Shown here: piece after piece, positions 52,990 through 64,000 of the stretch
Layout of the letters: the number at the start of each line of letters is the position of its first letter
Numbering within the stretch: the stretch's first letter is position 1
Assembly: GCF_028389875.1 (NCBI RefSeq)
Contig: NC_084674.1
Location: 13,425,501-13,489,500 of the forward strand
DNA length: 64,000 bases
Source of the DNA: Rhea pennata
Taxonomy: Eukaryota; Chordata; Aves; Rheiformes; Rheidae
Direction of reading: 5' to 3'
Translations under genes and position numbers: made by a program
The notes under the pieces: model-generated
Told to the model about the DNA's origin: nothing
Seen by the model: only the letters and a program-made list of their open reading frames with translations
Database searches by the model: none

Positions 52990-53230
52990 GTGCAGGTGAT
53001 CGAGTGCTAAACACTCAGCTCTGTTGTACCTCTGTTGCAAGCGCGCAAGCGACTCGATCCATAGCGTTCACCTCGTGGGCAAGTTGTCCTGGCTCCTGGT
53101 CAAGGCTGGGCTTCCCTTTCTTGACCCTTTGTACTTGGTACAGTATCGGCCTCCCGACGGGCTCCGTGGCCGTTGCGTGGAATGCGTGTCTAATGCCTTC
53201 CACTCGGCCCGTCAGTATCGTTCTATAATG
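52990..53230. other. Isolated CpG-rich patch with inverted repeats
   Basis: About 17 CpG sites in roughly 225 bases, flanked by an AT-rich intron almost without CpG. GATCGAGTGCT (52998-53008) pairs with AGC and ACTCGATC (53048-53059) with one bulged G. Further short inverted pairs include ACGGGC near 53156 with GCCCGT near 53206. Frames are open on both strands (62, 74 and 76 codons), none recognisable. It may be a structured RNA, an orphan CpG island or a recently acquired or unclassified element that has not yet lost its CpGs. Confidence 0.5.
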
Positions 53231-53437
53231 TTAGATTTAATTGGCTGTTTTTAAACTTTCATGTACAATTTGGTTGTACACGGTAAATTACCACCCTCTT
53301 TGCATTTTCCTAAGAGCAAGAAACTAGAGTCCAGACTCTGAGCTTTCCCTTGCTGGCTTTTACTGTTGCCCTTGAGCTCTTTTAGAGACAGCAGTGGTGG
53401 GTAATGTTTCTGTCAGAGGACAGACTTTTACTAGTGT

Positions 53438-53456
53438 TTTTTTTTTTTTTTTTCTT
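53438..53456 (+). repeat. Poly(T) tract
   Basis: Homopolymer T run in EEFSEC intron 1, shortly after the CpG-rich patch. Confidence 0.85.
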
Positions 53457-55314
53457 AGCTCCCAAAGATTGAAAGATTGTACTCCTTAAACTTCACATTG
53501 TATTTTTGTGCTGACTTCTGCATTTGAAATTTTAAAAAGAACTATTTTTCTTCTGCCAAAGAAGCATCTCCAGATTAAGAACTGTTGCCTTAACCCTACC
53601 TAGTGTGACTGGGTATCCAGTGGTATTCTCCAAGTGGTTTTGTTTTATATTCAGATATCTTTTAATTGTAGGTGTTTGTACAAGAGTTCCAGGACAGTAT
53701 TTCATATTACCAAGGTTTGTTTTTACTCTGGGCACTTTTATGTGTGGTACTGAAGTGACAGAACTTCTAGCAAGGCTGGAATGTTAGTCTTGACTATTAT
53801 ATTGATTTGACTTGCATGTAAATACTTGATTTGAACATCAGCAGAAACTTTTTGAGAAAGAGGAGTAGCTTAGTTCTGAGGGGAAAAAGAAGTTGGCAGT
53901 ATTAAATGCGAAACAAACTTCGGAGTTCAGGCTCAAAACAGTGATGAGTCTCTTGTTCATGCTTGGTTTGGCTAGAGTAAAACAAAGCCTGCCTTTATCC
54001 TCCATAGCAGGCTCATGAGCTCATGTTTCGGCTCCCCCCCCCCACTTCTGACATGGACTCCTGACTTTTTTTTTTCCCCCTTTGCCAGACAGACAGTAAC
54101 TCTACACAATATTTTTAATCTCAACAAGACGTCTAGTGGCTGAAGATGCAGAAGTGTTGCATCAACAGAGAAGGGATGATGGTCTTTAGTCATAGTTAGA
54201 GCTTTGCAGGTCTGACATTCCTGGCCAGAGAACCGCGTCCTGTGGCTGCTGATCCTTCCCCGGCACAGCATGCCTGCTTCAGGCAGGAGACTACCTTTCA
54301 CTGACTCCTGTGGTGTGTCTCCCTGCGCCTAATTTCAGGCATCCCCCAAAGTTATGACTAGGAGTCTCAGTTTGAAATGAAAGAGCTTGTTGTCGTGTTC
54401 AATTATCTCCTTTCTGTCCATATTTAAAGCAATGCTGGTAGGTAAAAAAAATGATACAGTAAAATTACTCTGTTATAACATCTTAGGCTAATAAAACTGA
54501 AATGCTGATCTGAATATTTTCATATTTTTGTTATGCTGGATGTTTGTTGTCAGTTGTTAACCTGGCAGTGGAATTGGGCTCACTGCATTCAACTTCAGTG
54601 GATTCCAGAGTGCTAGTTTGAGCTAATTCACCAAAATGTATTCACTGAAATAAGTTGTCATAAATATTTTCCACTTGGGTATTAAAAATTGCCCTTTATA
54701 TAGAGTGCATTTTATGGATTTCTTTTAAAGGAATTTAAATTCGTAGTAATCATGGATATTGAGTAGCCATCAGGATCTTCTATTCTAAGTTATGAGGTAA
54801 CAACTGTTTATGAAACCAAACACAAACATTTCCAAACTTTTTAATATTGTAGGGCAATGCTTAAAGCAAGTGATTTTGTGTATGGCATGACTGTAAAGAG
54901 ATGAATGGAGCTCATGAACCTTTTTTGTTCCCTAAAAGTACATACTTTCTTCAGTTTCGGATTTAAGAGCTTTCATTGGGTCCACTGAACTTCTTGAATC
55001 CATATAAAAAAATCTGCCTCAATCGTGTAATTTAGTCTTACAGTGTATTTTATTGTGCAAATAAACTATCAGAAATTGATTTATAAGATGCTTGTGTTTA
55101 ACAGACGTGCCCATTTGTTACGTTTGAGTGTTACTGTAGCAGCCTGTATTCCTTCCGAGCCCCTTGGTCGGGTCTGTTAGGCTGTTCGTCAGGTACTTCT
55201 TCCAGCCCTGATGTCCCCAGTTTAGTAGAGGCAAGGTGGGGTAATGTGTTGATTTCTACCTGAATGCATCATTAAACATTACAAGAGGGCAAATTAGGGC
55301 ATGGGGTTGGTGTC

Positions 55315-55316
<2 letters not shown>

Positions 55317-55345
<29 letters not shown>

Positions 55346-55355
55346 TTTTCCTTTT
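55317..55355 (+). repeat. T-rich tract with C interruptions
   Basis: Low-complexity T-rich stretch. The 60-codon minus-strand frame across it reads as a lysine run and is an artefact. Confidence 0.85.
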
Positions 55356-56904
55356 TGTAAATCCTATTTCTGATGCAAGGGCAGTTCTGTCGCCAGCCAG
55401 TCCAGCGTGCGTAGACGCTCCCCCTGCCATAAAACAATGAGCACATTCAGGCACAACTCGTGTTTTCAGTTATTAAAAAACGGAGCCGTCTGTCTCTGCC
55501 TGTGACTTTAATCTTTAAGCCTTTATGCTCTGTACCCACCCCCTCTTTCTTTCCCCAACCTTTTGTTTGTGAAGTGCAGAGCTACAGGATATGTGGGCCT
55601 GGAGTTTCTGAACGTATTGTACGTTCCCCTGGCAATTACAGATGTTTATAAACCTGACTGATGTTATTTCAGTATTGTGGAGGGTGAAGAGAAAATTAAA
55701 GAATGCTTTTTTTTTTTTTCTTTGCCTCTAGCAGTCTCTCTTTTCTCTCCCTCCCTCCCCAATTTAATGTGAAAAATATGAGACCTGTGTGTGAATCTTC
55801 CAGTAGCTTACTATAACTCCTCTGTGGGGACAGTATATTTAATGCAGTGTTGTATACTGCGTGTAGTACTGGATTTTAGTGCAAAACTATCTCCTCGGTG
55901 TGGGGGCTATCACCTATGAGGTTCTTTGCTCCAAAGACAGAGATAAGGCAGCTTAGGACTTCCAGTGCTTTAAGAGCAGAATCCAATTTATTAATTTCCA
56001 ATTGTATGTGGAAACTATTTTTTTGTTGCTTTAAAAAAAAGTTTTGTAACCTGACAAATTAGTGATTTACTTTTTGATTAGTGGCTTGCAGAACTCTTCA
56101 AGAGAAATTTTGTTCTGTAAGAGATTTGAAATTAGTTTTTCACTGGTGTTACCTGAGCTATCTAAAGCTGCAGGTGTACTGTAAGGTTCATGTCCCTGAA
56201 TCTGCAGAGAGGTGGAAAGAAGAGAATCTAGTAGTGAATCTCTGATCGGGATGTTAGATCTGCATGTTTTGTTGGGATTTTTGTTTCCTGATCTTTAGGG
56301 TGGTTGACTTAAAGCACTGATGAATTTAAGGAGAGAACCGTTTAATGAAATCATGGATTTTAGGAGTCCTTGAGGCAGAACACCTTGTTTGCAGCTTGCA
56401 TATCTCTGCTTGTTTTTGTTTCCTCATTTACAAGTTCAGTCACATTTCCACATATGTATTCAGGTCTCGCTCTTTGGGTCCAGCTGATGGTGGTTCTTAT
56501 TTCCTATGGCTACTGCACAAAAGCTACTTCAGGTTGTTCGTAAATAAGTAATTCTCTTAAGCACCCAGAGGGAGGCAATAGATGCTCTGTAGTAACACTT
56601 CTTCAATCCTTTTGGAAAAAACAGTTGGTCTTCACACACAGTATATTCTCTTTATCTTGAGATAATCAAGAATGCAAGTTGTATATTGCTTGTGTAAGGA
56701 TTTCTGAGATGCAATTTTTTTGCATTAAAATATGGGCTCTCTGATTGAATTCTATATATGATAATGTAACTTCAATGTAGTGTCTAAGAATTTTAAAAGA
56801 AATTGAAAAGATAGACTGAAATTTTAATGGAGGGCTTCATGTACAGAAAACCAAGCCATCTGCATAATATCTGTAGTTTTTCCTTCTGAGTCCAGTACTG
56901 CACA

Positions 56905-56947
56905 TATATATTTTATATACATACTATATTATATATATAGTGTATTT
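56905..56947. repeat. AT-rich simple repeat
   Basis: A TATA-type tract (ACATATATATTTTATATAC followed by ATTATATATATAG), low complexity. Confidence 0.75.
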
Positions 56948-59900
56948 AAATGCATTTAGAAATACCAGTATTTTGACTAGAAAAACCTCTATTACATTTG
57001 TGCTGATCTTGAGAAAAACATTGGGAGGGGGGAAAAGGCTAAAATCATAGTTCATTACCTGAAGCAGTGTGAGAGGAAGGGCGTTCACATGGGAACTGTT
57101 TGCTGTTTATGTGCTGTTCTCTTCTGCATCTGAAACAGCCTTAACTGTATCAACGCTGGTAGCTTGTTATTTCAGTCACCTTTAATGTACCACTTTTCTC
57201 TTCTCTATGAACTCTTCTTGTGTAACTGTTGTAACTCAGACAGCTATAAATGTATCTTACTGTAGGTTGAAGCCATAGTATCAGGAAGATGACGGTAAAA
57301 CCAAGACCAGGGAAATGTCATGTCTATAGGTACTGTAGAGGCTTTCACATACTACTTATGTCTCCACTTTCCCACTCCTATGTTCATCATATTAGTGAAA
57401 CATTTCAAACCTCAGGTGCAAAACTTTTGAAGACTGGGAATATTTTGTCTGATGTGAACTGAGTCTTTAGAGCAGAAGACTTGAGATCTCAGTCTATTGC
57501 AGAGCTTGGAGTAGTCTTGTTTGCAGAGTTTGGTGTCTTTGTATCCAGGCTGGGTGCTTGATTCATTCTCTGTTTTTAGCCACTCTTTTTTTTCTCTCTC
57601 TCATCTTAGAAATAGCTTCAAAGAGGATTTATCCTTAACTTCTCTTCTTCAGCCTCTCTACAGTGATGCTCTTGAGTGTCCTCTCTGGATCTTCCTGTTC
57701 GTCCTCTTTGAAAAACGGAGCAGGGCAGAATTGTCACATCTTGCAGTCACTTTTTTTTTCCCCAATGTATTTAGCATGATATGCAAAAATACTTTTTCAT
57801 TCAAAAACTCAATGGGAAATTTTGTAGAGAGCACATTTAAAGCTGATATCAATCAAACTTTTTTTTTTATCTTGTCTATTCCAAACTTTTTGCTTTTCAA
57901 CATTTACTATAAAGACTTTATGGACTTGCAGAGGCCATTTACGGTCAGGCATAAGTGCAATGCTACAATATGTTTAATTTTCCAGAGGAGTACAAAAACA
58001 CATGTGGCCTTAATACCAAAACAAAATACCTTTGAACAAAAAGTCTGAAGCTTGAACTAATCACTCGGGAGGTCACAGGAAGACTTACCCAGAGCGCATG
58101 ATAAAATCCGAGGAGTTCAAAGTGGAGTTTTACAGATACTGGCTTTTTTCTGTGTTGTACCATCCTTTTTACCTGCATCATGAACATGTAATACTGCACA
58201 CTTGCTGCATAACTTGCTACTGCACTGTTTCAGAAATGTTTTGCAAACTTGGCAACTCTACACTGAAAGAACAGGACGTTACAAGGAAAACCTCTACATT
58301 TGAGACTGATGTGAATCAGTGGAATTTTCTTGTGGTGTTTGGAAGCCCAGAAATTTGACGTGACTTTTTCTTGTTGAGATGTGTTAGAGTCTGGAAGCCA
58401 GACTATGAGATTGAACACATGTACTAGGTACATGTAGCAAAAAGTTACAACCTAAATGGTAAAACCTCAGGTTTGCTGTTATCCCGTGCTTTGTTTTGCT
58501 TCCAAATGTATGAAAAAATTATTTTTTTTCCCCCTAGTATATGCCATGGGTTTCTGCCAGGGATGATGAGCTATAGAATGACATTCAGCCTAAATGTTAG
58601 GTAACTGTTATGCTAGTTTTGTGCAGTATTCTAAATATTTGACTTTCCAGCTTTATTGATATCTGCATTTGCAGGTATTCACATATGTGAGTGACACTAA
58701 GAAGTTAATGTTTGCTAATTCACAATTTATGCACTTTCGACTTCAAGCCAAGAAAATGTAGCTGAAATACCACGGTGTTGAGTAATCCAGCAAATGCTAA
58801 CTTTTTGTGGCAGTCATCTGCGTCTACTCAGGATGATTGTTACTTTTTCAAGGTACGCAGGATTTTTTTTTTTCTTTTTAAACCCCTTCGGTAGTTAACG
58901 CTCTTGGCCTTAAAATAAGCTGAGGTCTTTTCTGGGATACTGTTCAGTTTGTCTATCTTGCCAGTATTGAAATTTAGATCTATTAATAGGTAATTTTACG
59001 GAAAAGGACTGCTATATATAGAAGGGTGATGCCTTTTCTCACATGGCTTTTGCTTCCATTTTACACATGCTACGTATAATATGACATTTCTTTCTACGAG
59101 GCAGAATCACTTTTCTAGAAACAGTGAAGGGATAGCATTGCCATTTGTTGCAATTTTCTGGTTTTCTCTAACCCTTGAAATATTTTGAGCAACAGGAAGT
59201 GAAATGCCAGATACAACTGGTGATTCTTCTGATTTTCTACATTTTCTTTAGAAATGGTCAAAGTAAATCCTTCAGAGGAGGATAAAAGCAAGAAACCCTT
59301 TGATAGTGAAGGTCTCTTGCTTTGTTTCTTACTGATGCCACTTACACAGGATAAAAGCACTAATATTTTATTTTGTGATCAATGAAACTTCAGCCGACTG
59401 AATGCAGCTTTAGGAATCGTAGTTGTGTAAATACCAAATCCATGCTCTTATTTGTTGAAAGTGAAGTGACATCTAGGAGCACTGAGTTTCAGAGGGTTGT
59501 GTAACTTCCCCTTTTGTATAATTGTGCTCTTGTATAAAAATGTTTTATTTACCTTCTTTTGCTCAATTTTGTATGCTTTTGTCATTGTATGATGTTAATA
59601 TGGATTCTTTATTCTTTGTAAGTGAAGCTGAATGTGAAGGACTTCATTCATTTATCCTTGTTTCCTATTTTTGAAGCTACTGTTGTCTTTCAAATTCCTT
59701 TTCCAGGATGTGATTAGATCTAAATGCAGAGTATAATATTTTCAGTATTCCCTATTGCATCCTGCATACAATCGAATACCTTTTTGACTGCTTCTAAATA
59801 CAAAAAAAATTTGCATTGAACTGCCTATATCTGTCTCTTTGCAGATTTCTAAAATAACAGCACTTTTTTGTCAGTACGTATGTATTTAATGTTTCTTCCA

Positions 59901-61775
59901 GCACTTCCTAATGATAGATTGACCGTTTATTCAGCTTTAAATTTCTCTGGTTTGTCAGGCTGCTTTTCCGTGAGCAGCTTGGCCTGCGACGGCGTCTCGT
60001 GGGTGAGAGGGGAGGTCTGCGCTGCCTGCCTTTTCCGTTCTTGCCCTTTGCTGCTTCGGACTCCTGGGTCCTGCAGCGTCCCCTGCCCCGTCGTGGGTGC
60101 TCAGTGGACCCCGCGCGAGCTGGTCTCCTTGCTCCTCTGCAGGAGAGCTGTCTGTTACTGCTGGGTTGAACCGACTGAGGGGGCTGAGCTTAGCTTTGGT
60201 ATTTATTGGGCCCTTCTTGAGCTCAGTAAGAAAAGAATTGTGGAAGCATGGGTAGAAGGAGAAGGTGATGGGCAAAGTGGAGTCTTTGCTTTCACCCTCA
60301 TCGCTGCATGAGGCTGCAGCCTGTTCAGCCCAAGCTGAACACCTTTTCTGAATGTTTCGCTTCGCTGATGACTGCTCCTGGATAGCTGTCTATATAAATA
60401 GGGATATATGTACATTTATGCAGTAACAAAGTAAAATGTGTACTTGCCTTGGCTTGAAACTGCAGTGGAAATGCCTTTTGACTGATGTGTTTTATGTTTA
60501 CAGTGGAAGTGGAGAAAAAAAATCCTCTCATACTTCTGAAGCATGCTTGTGGTCAAATACAAACCTTGGCTTGTCTGCAGAAGCAGGTGTCCTTAGCTGT
60601 GGTGTTCACCTCATTGGTGCTGCTCATGTGCATTCAGGTTAAGAAAAAATTAGCTGTACTTAACTGCTGCTGTGTTAGGGAGAAGGGAGGGAAGGTGTAA
60701 GAAGTAATTCTATATAAAGATGTGCGTGACTTGTGCCCGTTTTTGAGTGGGCATTACAAACAGTAGATGGTTGATAAATGAGGGAAATAAATGAAACCAG
60801 TGGTTTCTACTATAACCAACCATTTAAAAAAAAATTAAGCTGTTTGTATTGCATTCAGGAAGAAAAGGTAAGCCTCAACCTCCAGTACTTATTTTTGGAG
60901 TTTTATGTGATTATAACTGTTGGATTTGGTCCATACAGAAGCCAAAATTCTGAAGGAAATGAAAGGCTGTACTTTATTTTTGCTGGTGCTGAGGGAAAAG
61001 CAATATTGTATAGGGCACTGGGCATGAAATGAAAAATACAACATTTATTTCAATAAGCATTCAGAGTTGCTTTCAAGGGCTACTGAATGTCTGATTATGA
61101 CATGTAACTATTTATCATCAACTCTCCTGTTCTGTGGTGGGTTTTTTTGGTTGCAGCTGTAAATGTGGCTTCTTGCTCAATGCAACACTGGCTATGATTT
61201 GGGGTTACGTGTGGATTTGTTTGTAATTAAAAGTCTCCTATGTAACTTTAACTTTGAAGCCGTCTTCCCTTCCCCCAAACCCTGAAACAACAATCCCTTC
61301 CCGAAGCATCTCCTCTGCTCCTCTGGAGCACTTGCACTGGTGTAGCGGGAGTGATTTGAGACACTCATGCATAAAACTCTGCCATAGATTAACTTCAGTC
61401 GTTCATTTTTGCCCTCTCTTTCAGAGCAGAGCTTGACCTTCTGATTGTTGATATTCCTTAGAAATGCTTGCTACAGGTCTTTGGCGTGGTAGTTTTGGGG
61501 TGTACTCTATGCTGCTTATGTGGTGTTTCCCTGCTGCCTTTAAACTGCAGTGTGATCTGTTCTACCCTCCCAGCCTCTCTTACTGTGCAGCAAGAAGCTG
61601 TAACTGCATCCTGAGCATTCTCTTACGTATGTGTCTCAATGATCATACTTGACAGGGTTTTAGCAGTTCAGACCCTTACTGTTTTTCTGAATAACTTGAT
61701 GAGACATTGAAAATAATCTATAAGGAGATGTCAGGTCAACAGCTCGGTGTTAAACTGTTTGTGTCACAGGACCAA

Positions 61776-61784
61776 GTGTGTGTG

Positions 61785-61828
<44 letters not shown>

Positions 61829-61866
61829 TATATATATAGATGCGTGTGTGTATGTATGTGTGTGTA

Positions 61867-61899
<33 letters not shown>
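61776..61899. repeat. Compound microsatellite (TG)n(TA)n(CA)n(TA)n(TG)n(TA)n T16-18
   Basis: Alternating TG, TA and CA blocks from about 61776 to 61880, followed by a T run ending near 61899. It contains self-complementary TA blocks and GT/CA blocks that can pair with each other. It is likely to vary in length between individuals. Confidence 0.93.
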
Positions 61900-62287
61900 C
61901 CCTCTCTCCTCCTCTCCATGCTTTCTGAGTAGCTCACCTTCAAGGTCTCCTGCGTTTGCCTGTTGAGCTAGTATCTTCTACTGCTCTTAGACTAAACCTT
62001 CTAATCTCAGTGTGAAAGATTTCAAATACCTTTTAGACTGCGCAGAAGCATACTGTGACAGTAGTAATTCACAGTATTGTTTATTTTGCCATAAGAGTAA
62101 AACAGTTGGAAAGGAAAAAAAAAAAACTTTAATCGGTCTGTATGGCTGAGGCTTCCCTTTTCATAACGATAAGCTATCTAGGCCTACGTTCTCTACATGT
62201 GCCCAGCAAATGTGTGTGTGCAACTTTCTTGTTCTGCCCTCTTGGTTTCTTAGATCTCTTCCTCTTCTAGAAGTCTTTTAATAGAGT

Positions 62288-62425
62288 AATTTGAGTTAGA
62301 AGGGACCCCTGGAGGACATCTGGTCCTACCTCTGCTTAAAGGTGGGACAGCCACATCTAAGTAAGCCACTTCTAAGTTAAATCAAGTTTTCCAGGATCAT
62401 TTAGGGCTTCGCAGATGGCCCAGTG
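62288..62425 (-). mobile_element. Decayed CR1 LINE 3' fragment, minus orientation
   Basis: The stretch around TTTGAGTTAGAAGGGACCCC, then GACATCTGGTCCTACC and the following CCACATCT region resembles a diverged CR1 3' end in reverse complement (compare GGTTGGAAGGGACC...CATCTAGTCCAACC). The match is partial, so the boundaries and subfamily are uncertain. Confidence 0.5.
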
Positions 62426-64000
62426 TACAGGCCATCTCTGAAGTGGCTAAAGGCAACATGGGACTCTTTACTTTTTCCCTGTAAAGTCTTACAAAGGATC
62501 TTTTGATGACTATCTTTCTTCCCAAGTTGTAATGCATTTTTGATACAGTCTTTATGTCCAGGTTTGTTTTTTCAACAGAAGTCATCCATTTAAGCTAAAC
62601 CTACTCATATGCATAGCATCACAATAGCTGGATCAGTTTATCGTGTATTATTAGATGTTCCTCAATCTTTCCTATCGTAACTTTCTCGGAGACCTTATCG
62701 GGGCATTGGTATGGCCCATCAGGCTTGTTCAGAAGTAGGAGGTTAGCTCATCTCTGTCTTTCTGAACACTTAACCTTCTGTGCTGGTAATACTGTGACTT
62801 TAGAAAGCAAAACTCTCGTGGGGACAGGTCTTAATCTCTGAAGGTAGGTAGAGCAGTTTCTTTATTCCTTGATACAGTGTTCTTTAGATGCTATTTCCTA
62901 TCAAATCTGTAAAATGTATTAAAACTGGGTTTCCTTGGTTCTTGTAGATAAGTTTGTCAAAACAATATAAATCCCGTGTGAGATATTCTAATCATTATAG
63001 GCATTCTTTGAAAAACACAGCTCTGTTCCTGACACGTACTTAAAACATAAGCAGGAAAGATCCTTGGATAACTTGACAAGGAGAAGGATAGAAGCTCACA
63101 TTGCCTTTATCCTGTTCAGGAGAGGATAGCACACTGGTTCATCTGCAGAGCCCTGAAGTATGCTCCAAGTGTATTCTTATGTGAGGTCTTTTGCAAAAGA
63201 AACCCTTTTATTCCTTACTAGCAGTTATTTCTTGGCATCACTTACTACTTGCAATTGTCACTCAGAATTGAAGAGGAAAGAAAAAACTGTAAATGACAGG
63301 TTATTTGGAGTATCAGAAGTGTGCTCTCTAGAAGCATGCCTTTATGGACATCCTGCCTTCTCTTTGTAGCTATCAGCTTAGGAGAGACCTTAGCGCCTGG
63401 TTTTCATTTAACGGGAATTTGTGCAACCAGCAATTTCTCTTTATTGTTCAGAAATCAAATATAATGCATATAATTGTAAGCTTTAACGTGCATTTACAGA
63501 GAAGTCTTGTGGCTTGCCAGTTTGACCTTTGCTATCGCAAATGTCCCAGACTATATGGAGTTTGAAGTTGTATAGCTTCCTATCTGTGCTTCCAACTGCT
63601 GAGACCTTTTTGGAGTGGCATGCCTGAAAGCAGTGGGACACGCAAACTCCATGGAGTTCCTGTTCCTTTCAAAGCATCCTAGTGAAAGTTACAGTATCAG
63701 TTTTGATCCATAGTTTACATTGCTTTAAGAGGGTTTCTTCATGTGTAATTCATGTATCCCAGTTATGCACATTGCTCTTCCCCCTCACACCTCCTTTTTC
63801 TGTTTAAATTTTGGAAGGTTTTATATCCTGCAAAACATCTTCCTTATTCATCACCATGCCACCCCAAGACACCTAGCAAAATCCTGTGCAACTTGTAGCA
63901 TCTCCCAAGGTGTTCCTGTGTATGAAAGGAGAGAATAATTTATGTTGTTTCTGAATAAAGGTCCTTAACAAAAAGGGGGGACTGGGAAGGGGGAAGTTCC

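Larger units (their letters stand above)
35927..64000 (+). other. EEFSEC: EEFSEC intron 1 (over 28 kb, continues beyond window)
   Basis: I looked for the next EEFSEC segment (the part following RTIIGG, containing the VVDVTKGMQTQ and NKID motifs) and did not find it, so the first intron apparently fills the rest of the window. A very long first intron agrees with the large EEFSEC genes of other vertebrates. Contents: CpG-rich start to about 36360, homopolymer tracts, a mini CpG island at 39580, a CR1 element at 44526, a T45 tract at 48431, hairpins at 52251, a CpG-rich patch at 52990, an AC/AT microsatellite at 61776 and a decayed CR1 fragment at 62288. No nested gene is supported. Confidence 0.75.

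Noticed and set aside
53004-53254. Small proteins encoded in the CpG-rich patch
   Set aside because: Three overlapping frames are open on both strands with no recognisable motif; kept only as a compositional finding.
57521-58048. 175-codon plus-strand frame as a possible EEFSEC exon
   Set aside because: Phe/Leu/Ser-rich translation without any GTPase motif (no NKID, no DVTKG); AT/T-rich chance frame.
59868-60311. 147-codon plus-strand frame with cysteines and tryptophans
   Set aside because: It coincides with a modest GC-rich patch, shows no exon phase compatible with EEFSEC and matches nothing I know; the minus strand is open too.
63645-63658. 14-bp palindrome AACTCC/ATGGAGTT
   Set aside because: Perfect, but short enough to be expected by chance in 64 kb and without supporting context.

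Overview
The window looks like nuclear DNA from a bird. It has genes split by long GT-AG introns, CpG-island promoters, an AT-rich background, microsatellites, and a well-preserved 3' end of a CR1 LINE of the type usual in avian genomes. A non-avian sauropsid cannot be fully excluded. I found no prokaryotic-style operon, CRISPR array, integrated bacterial element or recognisable tRNA or rRNA gene. Two protein-coding genes can be supported, in a head-to-head arrangement.

Layout. 1-13050: no supported gene. This stretch holds a regulatory-looking block at about 1660-3480, where AT-rich motif cores sit in and beside a CpG island. A second AT-rich, motif-dense block lies at about 9560-10200, and two perfect palindromes lie at 12638-12699. 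13050-30290, minus strand: the whole coding region of RUVBL1 (pontin, an AAA+ ATPase). It has eleven coding exons whose junctions I resolved base by base, and they join to 456 codons. A 3' UTR and poly(A) signal end at about 13073. 29880-30690: the RUVBL1 CpG-island promoter, with two inverted CCAAT boxes and GC boxes. 30700-35390: about 5 kb of intergenic DNA with one imperfect hairpin. 35395-64000, plus strand: promoter, first coding exon (96 codons, the last one split) and more than 28 kb of the first intron of EEFSEC, the selenocysteine-specific elongation factor. The rest of EEFSEC lies to the right of the window.

The RUVBL1-EEFSEC neighbourhood is also found in mammals (human 3q21), so this is an ordinary conserved vertebrate locus. 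The proteins do not share a pathway: RUVBL1 works in chromatin remodelling, TIP60/INO80, R2TP and snoRNP assembly, and EEFSEC delivers Sec-tRNA to ribosomes at SECIS-marked UGA codons. I did not find an obviously new multi-gene system. The observations most worth a second look are a TGACAG-rich (MEIS/PREP/TGIF-type) element cluster at the left, a compact CpG-rich patch at 52990-53230 deep in the EEFSEC intron, a 45-T homopolymer at 48431 beside an inverted AATAAA that looks like a retroposed mRNA 3' end, and several perfect or near-perfect inverted repeats.
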